64,000 nt of DNA. It comes from Streptomyces sp. CBMA29. Its GTDB lineage: Bacteria > Actinomycetota > Actinomycetes > Streptomycetales > Streptomycetaceae. Position numbers and translations under genes: made by a program. Under the pieces are notes generated by a model that saw only the letters and a program-made list of their open reading frames with translations, made no database searches and was not told the DNA's origin. Location: positions 1-64,000 of the forward strand of contig NZ_MECL01000193.1 of assembly GCF_014596445.1 (NCBI RefSeq), read 5' to 3'. Shown piece by piece: positions 8,475 through 17,085 of this stretch (its first letter is position 1; each line of letters opens with the position of its first letter).

Positions 8475-9086
8475 ATGACGGACAAGAAGGACGCGGTGCC
8501 GATCGGCCCGATCTCGGACGAGGATCTGCTGACCCTCGACGCCAGGTCGCTGCGCGGCCTCGCCCACCCGCTGCGGATGCGGCTGCTGGCCGCGCTGCGC
8601 GACCGCGGCCCCGCCACGGCCTCCCAACTCGCCGACCGGCTCGGCGAGTCCAGCGGCGCGACCAGCTACCACCTGCGCCAGCTCGCCTCGTTCGGCCTGG
8701 TCGAGGACGATCCAGGGCGCGGCACCGCGCGCGAGCGCTGGTGGAAGGCGGTGCACCGGGGCCAACGCTTCGACAGCATCGGGGAGTTCGTCCGGCACCC
8801 CGACCCCGAGGTGCGCGCCGCGATGAGCACCTTCCTCGTCGAGCACGCCACCAGCAGCGCCGAGCAGGTGGCGACCTGGATGAGCACGATGCACACCTGG
8901 CCGAAGGTCTGGCAGGAGGCGTGGGACTCCAGCCGCTTCACGCTGCGCCTCACGCCGCAGGACGCGGTGGAGCTGAGCGAGCGGGTGCACGCGCTCGTGG
9001 AGTCCTTCCGCGAGCGGGAGACGGACGGGCCGGAGGGTGAGCGGGTCCGGGTGCAGTTCCACGAGTTCCCGATCGCGTCCGACTGA
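8475..9086 (+). CDS. ArsR-type winged-helix transcriptional regulator
   Basis: 203-residue protein with an N-terminal ArsR-like winged helix: SLRGLAHPLRMRLLAALRDRGPATASQLADRLGESSGATSYHLRQLASFGLVE. The C-terminal ~110 residues form a helical domain seen in Streptomyces regulators of this class, without a metal-binding Cys cluster, so metal sensing is unlikely. ATG 8475 has no Shine-Dalgarno but is preceded at promoter distance by the twin operators. The MFS exporter 177 bases downstream on the same strand is the likely co-regulated target. Confidence 0.9.
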   Translation: MTDKKDAVPIGPISDEDLLTLDARSLRGLAHPLRMRLLAALRDRGPATASQLADRLGESSGATSYHLRQLASFGLVEDDPGRGTARERWWKAVHRGQRFDSIGEFVRHPDPEVRAAMSTFLVEHATSSAEQVATWMSTMHTWPKVWQEAWDSSRFTLRLTPQDAVELSERVHALVESFRERETDGPEGERVRVQFHEFPIASD

Positions 9087-9136
9087 CCCCGCTCCCCCGT
9101 ACCGCGCGCGCCGACACCGCGGCCGCAGCCGTATCG

Positions 9137-9238
9137 GTATCCGTATCCGTATCCGTACCGGCTCCGTGAATCCGTCGCTGCGTAGCTCCGTAACTGCGTA
9201 GCTCCGTCACTCCGTCACTCCGTCACTCCGTCTCAACG
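9137..9238. repeat. Short tandem repeats (GTATCC hexamers and CTCCGTCA octamers)
   Basis: The gap between the regulator and the MFS gene holds three GTATCC units (9137-9154) ending in GTACCGG, then alternating GTAGCTCCGT units and about three CTCCGTCA units up to about 9235. The GTATCC block is matched, in inverted orientation, at 29778-29802. It looks like a slippage-generated minisatellite. Confidence 0.7.
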
Positions 9239-9263
9239 CCCAATCGTCACGGGGGAATTCGCC

Positions 9264-10556
9264 ATGCCCGCACGCACCGCGATACCGCACGTCCACCAAC
9301 GGCCCGACGGGTCGGGACCGGCCCGCGACCGGCGCCCGCTGGGGGTGCTGCTGGCCGCCAACGTGGTCTCGATCGCCGGGAACATGCTCACCGTCGTCGC
9401 CGTCCCGTGGTTCGTGCTGGAGACCACCGGGAGCCCGGCGCGGGCCGGTCTGGTCGCCTTCGCGGCCACCTTGCCTGTGGTCCTCGCCGCGATCCTGGGC
9501 GGCCCGCTGATCGACCGGCTCGGCTACGCGGTCACCAGCGTCGTGTCGGACGCGGTGTGCGCGGTGGCCATGGCGGCCGTACCGCTGCTGCATCTGACCG
9601 TCGGGCTGCGCTACTGGGAACTGCTCGCGCTCGTCGGCGTCAGCGGCCTGTTCCACGCACCCGGCGAGACCGCCCGCGAGGTGCTGATGCCCCGGCTCGC
9701 CGAACGCGCCGACACCACCGTGGCGCGGGCGTCGAGCGCGTACGAGGGCGCGTCGCGCGGCGCCCGTATGCTCGGCGCCCCGCTGGCGGGCGTGCTCATC
9801 TCGGTGCTGGGCGCCACCAATACGCTGCTGGTCGACGCGGTGACCTTCGCGGTGTCCGCGGTGCTGATCGGGATCGGGGTACGGGACCGGACGCCGACGC
9901 CGTCCGAGGGGTCCGTTGCCGAGGGGTCCGGCGGCTACCGGGCCGAACTGCGCGAGGGATTCGCCTACTTGGTGGCCGCGCGGCTGCTGTTCGCCATCGT
10001 GCTCATGGTGATGGTGACCAACGCGCTCGACCAGGCGTGGTCGGCGGTCCTGCTGCCGGTCAACGCCCGCGAGCACCTGGGCGGCTCGGTGAGCATCGGC
10101 CTGGTCGCCGGGACCTTCGGCGGCGGCGCGCTGATCGGCTCACTGACGTACGGCGTCGTCGGCCACCGGTTGCCGCAGCGCGGCCTCTACATCGGCGCGT
10201 TCCTCGTCTGCGGCTTCCCCCGGACGGCCGTCGCCGCCTTCGTGCCCGGTCTGACCCCGCTCCTGGTCACCTGCGCGGTGTGCGGGCTGGCCGCCGGTGT
10301 CCTCAACCCGATGATCGGGACCGAGATGGTCCGCCTGGTCCCCGAGCGGCTGCGCAGCCGCGTCTTCGGCGCCGTCACCTCCGGCGTCCTGGTCGCCGTC
10401 CCGCTGGGCGGCCTACTCGGCGGCTTCCTCGTCCAGTACGCGGGCCTGCGGACGGCCATGGCCACCGTCAGCGCCGTCTATCTGCTCACCACGCTGAGCC
10501 CGCTCGCCCTGCCCGCCTTCCGGCACTGGACCGACGAACCCGCCGACACGCCCTAG
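9264..10556 (+). CDS. MFS transporter (drug-exporter type)
   Basis: 430-residue, 12-helix MFS protein of the MFS_3/enterobactin-exporter-like class: VLLAANVVSIAGNMLTVVAVPWFVLE at the first helix, GPLIDRLGY after TM2 in place of the A motif, and PGETAREVLMPRLAERAD in the central loop. Export of a small molecule is probable; the substrate is unknown. It follows the ArsR-type regulator on the same strand. Its stop overlaps by four bases the stop of the convergent Lon-like gene, both sharing CTAG. Confidence 0.9.
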   Translation: MPARTAIPHVHQRPDGSGPARDRRPLGVLLAANVVSIAGNMLTVVAVPWFVLETTGSPARAGLVAFAATLPVVLAAILGGPLIDRLGYAVTSVVSDAVCAVAMAAVPLLHLTVGLRYWELLALVGVSGLFHAPGETAREVLMPRLAERADTTVARASSAYEGASRGARMLGAPLAGVLISVLGATNTLLVDAVTFAVSAVLIGIGVRDRTPTPSEGSVAEGSGGYRAELREGFAYLVAARLLFAIVLMVMVTNALDQAWSAVLLPVNAREHLGGSVSIGLVAGTFGGGALIGSLTYGVVGHRLPQRGLYIGAFLVCGFPRTAVAAFVPGLTPLLVTCAVCGLAAGVLNPMIGTEMVRLVPERLRSRVFGAVTSGVLVAVPLGGLLGGFLVQYAGLRTAMATVSAVYLLTTLSPLALPAFRHWTDEPADTP

Positions 10557-11347
10557 CAGGTCGGCAGCTTTCCGCCCTTGTCCAGGGCGGCCAGGGCCGC
10601 CAGCGCGCCGTCCAGGTCGTTGACCGGGACCAGCCGGAGCCCGTCGGGCAGCTCCGCCTTGGCGTCGGAGCACTCGCCGCGCGGTACGAGGAAGACGGTC
10701 GCGCCGTCGCGGCGCGCGGCCTGCTCCTTCAGCGGCACCCCGCCGACCGCGCCGACCTTGCCCGAGGCGTCGATGGTCCCGGTGCCCGCGATGGTCCGGC
10801 CGCCGGTGAGGTCGCCGCCGTGGCCGTCGCCGTTGATCTTGTCGATGATGCCGAGTGCGAAGAGCAGCCCGGCGCTGGGGCCGCCGACGTCGGCGAGCTG
10901 GAGGTCGACCTTCACCTTGGACGGTGAGAGCCCGAGGTGCGTGAGCGCGGCCGTCGTCGCCGCGTCCTGCGAGTCGGTCATCTCCTTGCGGTTCGCCTTC
11001 TCGATCTCCTTCACCGAGCCGCCGCTGGGATAGACCGAGTCGCGCGGCATCGCCGCCTGGTCTTTCTTGAACCACGCCTTCAGCACGTCGGTGACGTGCA
11101 CCGACGCGTCCGGTGACGTCGCCTGGATCGTCACCATCCGCAGTTGCCCGCTCGTCTTGCGCACCGGTGTCCCGCTCACCGTGATCACCTGCGTCCCCTG
11201 GTCCGCCCCCAGCACGTTCGCCGTCAGCCCCGGCTCCACGATCGAGATCGGGAGCGGGGCCAGGGCCGCGACGGCCAGCAGCCCGGCCGTGACTGCTCCG
11301 CAGACGGCCAGAGTCACGGTCCGCCGGGAGACGCTGCTTCTACGCAT
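10553..11347 (-). CDS. Lon-like (S16) serine protease with signal anchor, YlbL-related
   Basis: 264-residue protein with a single N-terminal hydrophobic segment (residues 10-33) and a C-terminal S16 protease domain. The catalytic Ser lies in GGPSAGLLFALG and the catalytic Lys in GTGTIDASGKVGAVGGV, giving the Lon Ser-Lys dyad. No ATPase domain and no complete PDZ are visible. Members of this family are membrane-tethered with the protease outside. The gene is convergent with the MFS transporter and monocistronic. Confidence 0.88.
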   Translation of the reverse strand: MRRSSVSRRTVTLAVCGAVTAGLLAVAALAPLPISIVEPGLTANVLGADQGTQVITVSGTPVRKTSGQLRMVTIQATSPDASVHVTDVLKAWFKKDQAAMPRDSVYPSGGSVKEIEKANRKEMTDSQDAATTAALTHLGLSPSKVKVDLQLADVGGPSAGLLFALGIIDKINGDGHGGDLTGGRTIAGTGTIDASGKVGAVGGVPLKEQAARRDGATVFLVPRGECSDAKAELPDGLRLVPVNDLDGALAALAALDKGGKLPTC

Positions 11348-11861
11348 GCCGCCGACCCTATTTCACGCCCCTCGGCCATGCGGCCACGCCCCCGCACGAC
11401 CAGTCCCCCCTCAGAGGCGCGAGAACCCGCCCGACCAGCCCCCACCGGCCCGGTGGTAACCCGCAGAACCGTCGTAGCCGAGCACGCAGGCTCCGCACAC
11501 ACCCAAGACCAGCACCCCGCCAGGGGCGCGGGGAACCGCGCGACCAGCCCCCACCTGCCCGGTGGCCCGAAAACAACCGAACCGCCCCACCCCGACCAGC
11601 GGTGACCCACAGAAACACCCCGGCCAAGCACGCAGGCCCCCGCGCCCCCGAAAAGACCGGCCCGCCGCCCCCGGCGAAGGAACCCCTCAGGGGCGGCGGG
11701 CCCCAAGAAAACGCGTGGCAGGCACGCCGGCGAAGGAACCGCCCCAGGGCCGCGCCCGTGAAGATGCGTGGCCGGCGCCACCGGCGAAGGACCCGGCACG
11801 GGCCCGGGGGCCTGGCGGGGGCGCCCTTGTGGGGAGGCTCAGCGCCGTAGCGTAAGGCGTC
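11348..11861. repeat. Non-coding region with Streptomyces interspersed repeats
   Basis: About 510 bases without a credible gene. It carries at least two copies of the dispersed Streptomyces motif GGGGCGCGGGGAACCGCGCG followed by ACCAGCCCC (best at 11521-11552; degenerate at 11414-11445), plus several relatives of CCCGGCGAAGGA. Open frames across it on both strands are products of GC bias. Similar motifs occur at 32679-32727 and 39841-40010. Confidence 0.6.
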
Positions 11862-12602
11862 CTAGCGCAAGGCGTCGGCGACCTCCGTGGCGGCCTCCAC
11901 GACGCGCGCGCCAACCCTCTCGGGGACCGAGTCGGCGAGCATGACGACGCCGACGCTCCCCTCGATGCCGGGGACGCCCAGGAGGGGCGCGGCGGCCCCG
12001 CTGGCGCCGGCCTCCAGCTCGCCGTGGGTGAGGACGTACCGGACCGGCTCGGTGGCGGTGACGGTGTGGGCGGCGGGCGGCCCCTCGGCGGGCCGGCTGC
12101 CCAGGGACTCCTCGTCGACGAAGCGCTCCCAGCGCGACCCGTCGGGCGTCGGCTGCATGCCACGCCCGGCGAGGATGGCGCGCCCGGCGGCCCCGCGGTC
12201 CAGCGGGTGCCGGAAGCCGGTGCGATAGGCCACGTGGTAGTCGGTCCAGGTCGGCTCCACGACGGCGACGGCGAGCGCCTCGCTGCCGTCGACGAGGGTC
12301 AGGTGGGCGGTCGCCCCGATCTCCTCGGCGAGCGAGCGCAACGCGGGCAGTGCGGCCTCGCGCAGCAGCGGGTGCACCTGGTGGGCCAGACCGAGCACGC
12401 CCAGTCCGACGCGCGCCCGGCCGCCGAGGTCACGGCGGACCAGCGAATGCTGCTCCAGCGTGGCCAGCAAGCGGTAGACCACCGTCCGGTTCACACCGAG
12501 TTTGGCGGCCAGCTCGGTCACCGTCAGGCCGTGGTCGGTGTCGGCGAGCAGCTTGAGAACCCGCAGGCCCCGGTCAAGCGTTTGAGACGTCTCCGCGGTC
12601 AC
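11862..12602 (-). CDS. IclR-family transcriptional regulator
   Basis: 246-residue IclR protein. The N-terminal winged helix reads SQTLDRGLRVLKLLADTDHGLTVTELAAKLGVNRTVVYRLLATLEQHSLVRRD; the C-terminal GAF-like effector domain contains the HPLDRGAAGRAILAG signature. GTG 12602 is chosen because a GGAGG-rich run precedes it and the HTH starts soon after; the frame upstream is basic and non-homologous. No obvious target gene is adjacent. Confidence 0.92.
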   Translation of the reverse strand: MTAETSQTLDRGLRVLKLLADTDHGLTVTELAAKLGVNRTVVYRLLATLEQHSLVRRDLGGRARVGLGVLGLAHQVHPLLREAALPALRSLAEEIGATAHLTLVDGSEALAVAVVEPTWTDYHVAYRTGFRHPLDRGAAGRAILAGRGMQPTPDGSRWERFVDEESLGSRPAEGPPAAHTVTATEPVRYVLTHGELEAGASGAAAPLLGVPGIEGSVGVVMLADSVPERVGARVVEAATEVADALR

Positions 12603-12844
12603 GACGCCCCCTCCTCGTAGGCGGCGGCCATCTCCACGGCGGTAACGCACTGCCGGTCCCGCGGCAGTGCGCGGAGAGGCCGCCGGTAGTCGTCATACCG
12701 GCTGCGCTCCGCGGCTGCACTGCCACGGCGCGTGCGTGACCGGCACCGTAGCGAGCGGGTACCGCTCAGCGGAAGGGGTCGTCCACAATCCGGGCGCTTG
12801 CTTGACCCGACCTTGGAGATCCACCCTCTACAATACGGCCGACA

Positions 12845-14644
12845 TCATCGCATTCGGGTCGCCCACTCCTGCACCTTCTTGATCCGCTCGCCGAGCTGCC
12901 CCGCCGTCGCCTCGGCGCTCGGCGGCCCGCCGCACGCGCGGCGCAATTCGGTGTGAATCACCCCGTGCGGCTTACCGCTCTGATGGTTGTACGCGGCCAC
13001 GAGCGTGTTCAACTGCTTGCGCAGTTCGAGCAGTTGGCGGTGGGTGACGATCGGGCGCCGCTCGGCGGGGAGTTCGAGCAGATCGGCCTCTTCGTCCGGC
13101 TTCTTCCGGCTGTGGGCGATCTGCCGGGCCTGCCGCTTCTGGAGCAGTATCTGGACCTGGTCCGGTTCGAGGAGGCCGGGGATGCCGAGGTAGTCCTGCT
13201 CCTCCTCGCTGCCCGGATGCGCCTGCATGCCGAACTCGGCCCCGTCGTACAGCACCCGGTCGAAGACCGCGTCGGACTCCAGCGCCTCGAAGGGCAGCAT
13301 GTCCTCCTCGGTGTCCTCGTCCTCGGCCTTCTCCGCGTCCGCGAGGAGCTTGTCCTCCTCCGCGAAGGGGTCCGCCCCCTCCTCGTCACCTCGCTTCTTT
13401 GGATTGTCGAGCACGTGGTCGCGCTCGACCTCCATCTCGTTGGCGAATTCCAGCAGCATCGGGATGGTCGGTACGAACACCGACGCCGTCTCGCCGCGCC
13501 GCCGCGACCGTACGAAACGGCCCACGGCCTGCGCGAAGAACAGCGGCGTCGAGATCGTCGTGGCGTACACGCCGACCGCGAGGCGGGGGACGTCGACGCC
13601 CTCCGACACCATCCGGACCGCGACCATCCAGCGGTCCTCGGACTCGCCGAACTTCTCGATCCGCTTGGAGGAGCCGGGGTCGTCGGAGAGCACGACGGTC
13701 GGCTTGTGCCCGGAGATCTCCTTGAGGATCTTGGCGTACGCGCGGGCCGACTCCTGGTCGGTGGCGATCACCAGGCCGCCCGCGTCCGGGATGCCCTTGC
13801 GGACCTCGGTCAGCCGCTGGTCCGCGGCCTTCAGCACGTTCGGGATCCAGTCGCCGGTCGGCGCGAGCGCGGTCCGCCACGCCTGCCCGATCGCGTCCCT
13901 CGTCATCGGCTCGCCCAGCCGCGCCGCGATCTCGTCGCCCGCCTTGGTGCGCCAGCGCATGTTGCCGCTGTAGCTGAGGAAGATCACCGGGCGGACGACG
14001 CCGTCGTTGAGCGCGTTGCCGTACCCGTACGTGTAGTCGGCGGCGCTGCGGCGGATGCCGTCGTTGCCCTCCTCGTACACCACGAACGGAATCGGATTCG
14101 TGTCCGACCTGAACGGCGTCCCGGTCAGCGCCAGCCGCCGCGTCGCCGGGTCGAACGCCTCCAGGCACGCCTCGCCCCACGACTTGCTGTCGCCCGCGTG
14201 GTGGATCTCGTCCAGGATCACCAGCGTCTTGCGCTGCTCGCAGCGGTTGCGGTGCAGCATCGGCCGCACCCCGACGCCCGCGTACGTCACCGCGACGCCG
14301 TGGTACTCCTTGCCGACGGGGCCCGCGCTGTACTCCGGGTCCAGCTTGATCCCTATCCGCGCCGCCGCGTCCGCCCACTGCGTCTTCAGGTGCTCGGTGG
14401 GCGCCACCACCGTGATCTGCTGCACCAGGTGGTTGTGGAGCAGATACGACGCCAGCGACAGCGCGAAGGTGGTCTTCCCCGCGCCGGGTGTCGCCACCGC
14501 GAGGAAGTCCCGCGGCTGCTTGGCGACATACGCGTCGATGGCCCCCTGCTGCCAGGCCCGAAGCTTGTTCGCCGTCCCCCAGGGCGCGCGCCCGGGGAAG
14601 GCGGGAGACAGGTGGTGCGGGTGCGATGCGGCGGTGGTAGTCAC
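12845..14644 (-). CDS. DEAH-box superfamily 2 helicase
   Basis: 599-residue SF2 helicase. The N-terminal domain carries motif I (ATPGAGKT, about residue 51), motif II (DEIHH, about residue 146) and motif III (LTGTPFRSD). The C-terminal RecA domain carries motifs V/VI (SEGVDVPRLAVGVYATT and QAVGRFVRSRR). An acidic insert (about residues 400-440) follows, then a helical tail. Related actinobacterial proteins are annotated as XPB/RadD-like. DNA repair or RNA processing are possible roles; none can be fixed from sequence. Confidence 0.9.
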   Translation of the reverse strand: MTTTAASHPHHLSPAFPGRAPWGTANKLRAWQQGAIDAYVAKQPRDFLAVATPGAGKTTFALSLASYLLHNHLVQQITVVAPTEHLKTQWADAAARIGIKLDPEYSAGPVGKEYHGVAVTYAGVGVRPMLHRNRCEQRKTLVILDEIHHAGDSKSWGEACLEAFDPATRRLALTGTPFRSDTNPIPFVVYEEGNDGIRRSAADYTYGYGNALNDGVVRPVIFLSYSGNMRWRTKAGDEIAARLGEPMTRDAIGQAWRTALAPTGDWIPNVLKAADQRLTEVRKGIPDAGGLVIATDQESARAYAKILKEISGHKPTVVLSDDPGSSKRIEKFGESEDRWMVAVRMVSEGVDVPRLAVGVYATTISTPLFFAQAVGRFVRSRRRGETASVFVPTIPMLLEFANEMEVERDHVLDNPKKRGDEEGADPFAEEDKLLADAEKAEDEDTEEDMLPFEALESDAVFDRVLYDGAEFGMQAHPGSEEEQDYLGIPGLLEPDQVQILLQKRQARQIAHSRKKPDEEADLLELPAERRPIVTHRQLLELRKQLNTLVAAYNHQSGKPHGVIHTELRRACGGPPSAEATAGQLGERIKKVQEWATRMR

Positions 14645-14808
14645 GGTCTCCGTTGAGGTTCGTCTCGCGGCGGGTCGATAACGGGGCGGCGGCCGATCTG
14701 CGGCGGGCCGGCGGGTCGGCGGGTCGGTACGAAAACCGCCTCAGCCTACCGGCCGCGGGCCGCCGTTCCCGGGTTGACGCCGCCGCGCCGGGACGGGTGC
14801 GACTCAGG

Positions 14809-15108
14809 TCACAGTCCGCCCGGTGCCGCGGGGTCCGCCTGCGGTCGTACGGCGTCCGGTGTGGCGTCCCGTACGCCGTCGTGCGGGGTTCGCGGCTCCC
14901 CGCCAGGCCCTTCGCCGAGCCTGCACAGGACGTCCGCGTGCCGCGCGGCAACGGACTTCCCGACCTCGCCCATTCGCGCGTTTCTGTCCCCCAGCCAGGC
15001 CAGAACCGCCTCGCGCGCGAGCTCTTCCGGAGATGTACCGAGCCCGTGGGCGAGGCTGGTCAAGGCGCGCAGCTCCACCGCGGTGAGGTCGATCGTCAGT
15101 TGAGGCAC
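14809..15108 (-). CDS. Small conserved protein, ribbon-helix-helix-like
   Basis: 99-residue protein with GTG start at 15108. MPQLTIDLTAVELRALTSLA followed by TSPEELAREAVLAWLGDRNAR looks like a beta strand and two helices, as in ribbon-helix-helix DNA-binding proteins or CopG-type antitoxins. The C-terminal ~35 residues are Pro/Gly/Asp-rich and probably disordered. No toxin gene lies beside it. It sits 16 bases downstream of the MFS gene on the same strand and may be cotranscribed with it. Confidence 0.65.
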   Translation of the reverse strand: MPQLTIDLTAVELRALTSLAHGLGTSPEELAREAVLAWLGDRNARMGEVGKSVAARHADVLCRLGEGPGGEPRTPHDGVRDATPDAVRPQADPAAPGGL

Positions 15109-15124
15109 CCCGTCAGCGTAACGA

Positions 15125-16636
15125 TCACGCGCTGCCCGCTCCGACCTTTTTCGGGCGCAGCCGGCCCGCCACCACCGCGCCCACCAGGGCCAAGGCGGCG
15201 GCCGGGAGGAAGACGGCGGCGAAGGCGGCGGGGTGGGACGTGGCGGCGGCCGTATGGGTGCCCGCGTCGGCCGCGGCGCCGACGGTGCCGCCGCCCAGCG
15301 CCGCGAAGACGGTGCCGGCGGCGGCGACCAGGAGGACGTTGGACAGGGCATCGGAGACCTGGAGGGCGGCGGAGTTGGCGCCGGCCTCCGCGGGGGCGGA
15401 CTGCTCCAGCATCAGGACGCTGAGGGTGGAGATGACCAGGCCCATGCCGAGGCCGCCCGCGCACCAGGCGACGGCCACGATCCAGACCGGTACGGACTGG
15501 ACGAGGGCGAGGGAGGCGCCGCAGATGGCGGCGGCGGACAGCACCATGCCGCACTGCGCGAGGCGTTCGCGGATCGGGGCCAGACGCGGGCGGGCCTGGA
15601 CGTACGAGCCGAGCGCCCACGTGAGCCCCGCGCCCGCCAGCGACAGGCCCGCCATGGTGGCGGACAGGCCGCGCTGGGTGACCAGCATCAGCGGGATGAA
15701 GCTCTCGGCGGCGATGAAGGTGCCCGCCGCGATCCCGCGCATCAGGATAACCGTGGGCAGCCCGCGCACCGCGCGGAAGGTGCCGGGCGGCAGCAGCCGC
15801 AGCGCGGACGGTACGAGCAGCACGATGCCCGCGACGGCCGGTATCACCGAGAGCGGACTGATGTCCTGGCCCGCGTACTGCAACAGCGCCGCGCCCGTCG
15901 CGAGCGCCACCGCGTACCAGATCCGCCGCCCGTCACGTACGGGCGGCGCGACCGGCTCGGGGGCCTCGGGCAGCGTCCCGGGGGCCGGGTCAGGGGCGTG
16001 CGCGGCCCGCCGCAGGGGCGGGAGCATGACGGCGAGCGGCAGCGCCACCAGGACCGGGATGGCCAGGAACACCCAGCGCCAGCCGAGTTGTTCCGTGACC
16101 GTCCCCGACACCAGCGGCCCGACGATCGAGGGCACCACCCACGAGGCCGCGAAGGCCGCCATCACCGAGGGCCGCAGCCGTTCCGGATACGCCCGGCCGA
16201 CCACCACGTACAGCGCGACGATCACCAGCCCGCCGCCGAGCCCCTGCACGGCCCGGCCGAGCACGAACGGCCACATCGACTGCGCGGTCCCGCTGATCAC
16301 CAGCCCCGCCGCGAAGCCGCCGATGCCCGCCGCCAGCGGCGGCAGCGGCCCCGACCGGTCGCACCACTGCCCGCTGACCACCATCGCGAGCAGCGACGTC
16401 GTGAAATACCCCGAGAACGCGAACGCGTACAGTCCGAGACCGTCCAGCTCCCGCGCCGCGATCGGCATCGCCGTCCCCACCGCGGTCGCCTCGAACGCGA
16501 TCATCAGCACCACCGACACGATGCCCAGGGTCAGCGCGCGGTACGACCGCCCCATCACGCCTTCCAGGGCGTCCGGGGCGGTCTCGGGGTCGATTCCAGA
16601 AAGCCGCTGGTCACGGCGAGTGTCGGAGGCAGTCAC
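15125..16636 (-). CDS. MFS transporter, 14-helix drug-exporter type
   Basis: 503-residue membrane protein with up to 14 hydrophobic segments. GTAMPIAARELDGLGLYAFAFSGYF at the first helix matches the DHA2/EmrB-like group, with SGQWCDRSGPLPPLAAGIGGFA in place of the A motif and GRAVQGLGGGL in the expected position. GTG 16636 was selected; an internal start at MGRSYRALTLG would also keep all helices. Efflux function is likely, substrate unknown. Confidence 0.88.
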   Translation of the reverse strand: MTASDTRRDQRLSGIDPETAPDALEGVMGRSYRALTLGIVSVVLMIAFEATAVGTAMPIAARELDGLGLYAFAFSGYFTTSLLAMVVSGQWCDRSGPLPPLAAGIGGFAAGLVISGTAQSMWPFVLGRAVQGLGGGLVIVALYVVVGRAYPERLRPSVMAAFAASWVVPSIVGPLVSGTVTEQLGWRWVFLAIPVLVALPLAVMLPPLRRAAHAPDPAPGTLPEAPEPVAPPVRDGRRIWYAVALATGAALLQYAGQDISPLSVIPAVAGIVLLVPSALRLLPPGTFRAVRGLPTVILMRGIAAGTFIAAESFIPLMLVTQRGLSATMAGLSLAGAGLTWALGSYVQARPRLAPIRERLAQCGMVLSAAAICGASLALVQSVPVWIVAVAWCAGGLGMGLVISTLSVLMLEQSAPAEAGANSAALQVSDALSNVLLVAAAGTVFAALGGGTVGAAADAGTHTAAATSHPAAFAAVFLPAAALALVGAVVAGRLRPKKVGAGSA

Positions 16637-16710
16637 CAGCCAAGAGTAAGGGGCATCAGCCCCTTTCACCCCTGCCCTGCGACCGCCTTTCCCTCCGCCT
16701 TTCGCCCTAC

Positions 16711-16768
16711 GCCCCGCCCCCGTCCCGCCCCCGTCCCACCCCCGTTCCCGCCCCCGTTCCCGCCCCGG
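16711..16768. repeat. Pyrimidine-rich CCCCCGTTCC repeats
   Basis: Strand-asymmetric run of CCCCGTCCCGCC/CCCGTTCCCGCC units with almost no purines other than G, between an MFS gene start and tRNA-Cys. Such polypyrimidine tracts can adopt non-B structures. The rest of this 240-base gap contains nothing I recognise. Confidence 0.55.
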
Positions 16769-16878
16769 CCCGCACCCCGTTCGTGAACGCCGTATGGCAG
16801 TCCCGTTGCACCCCCTCCCCCACCCTTGACCCACCCCCGCCCCACCCGCGAAGGTCGAACCACACCGCACACACACCT

Positions 16879-16953
16879 GGCCGTGTGCCCGAGTGGTTGA
16901 GGGACTCGCCTGCAAAGCGAGTTACGCCGGTTCGATTCCGGTCACGGCCTCCA
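16879..16953 (+). tRNA. tRNA-Cys (anticodon GCA)
   Basis: Folds as a full tRNA: acceptor GGCCGTG pairs CACGGCC (16943-16949); the anticodon arm is CTCGC-CTGCAAA-GCGAG with anticodon GCA at 16912-16914; the T arm is GCCGG-TTCGATT-CCGGT. The discriminator is U and CCA is encoded (16951-16953). U73 and GCA are the identity elements of tRNA-Cys. The 3' 45 bases are the integration site of the element that follows, and the tRNA is kept intact at the left junction. Confidence 0.96.
16909..16953 (+). other. attL core (45 bp, tRNA-Cys 3' half)
   Basis: Identical over 45 bases to 25741-25785. The flanks diverge immediately (G versus A before it, TGTAG versus ACGCC after it), which defines the core exactly. 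It spans the anticodon loop to CCA. Confidence 0.95.
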
Positions 16954-17025
16954 TGTAGACGCCTGACCTGCACGTTCTAGGTCAGACAAGCTCTCTCCAT
17001 CGGTGATGGCACCCACCGAAACTGG

Positions 17026-17058
17026 GCTAGGCAAGTCGCTTGGACTCCTTGGACTTGC
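17026..17058. promoter_or_regulatory. Candidate integrase arm-type site (left)
   Basis: GCTAGGCAAGTCGC at 17026-17039 recurs exactly at 25649-25662 near attR, at comparable distances inside each core (72 and 78 bp). GCAAGTC (17031-17037) also pairs with inverted GACTTGC (17052-17058). This is the geometry expected of integrase arm sites and may also put int expression under its own control. Confidence 0.55.
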
Positions 17059-17085
17059 TTAGGCCCTGACACCAGGGAGCCTCCC

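Noticed and set aside
9180..9238. CRISPR-like array from CTCCGTCA repeats
   Set aside because: Units are 8-10 bases with no unique spacers and no cas genes, so this is a minisatellite.
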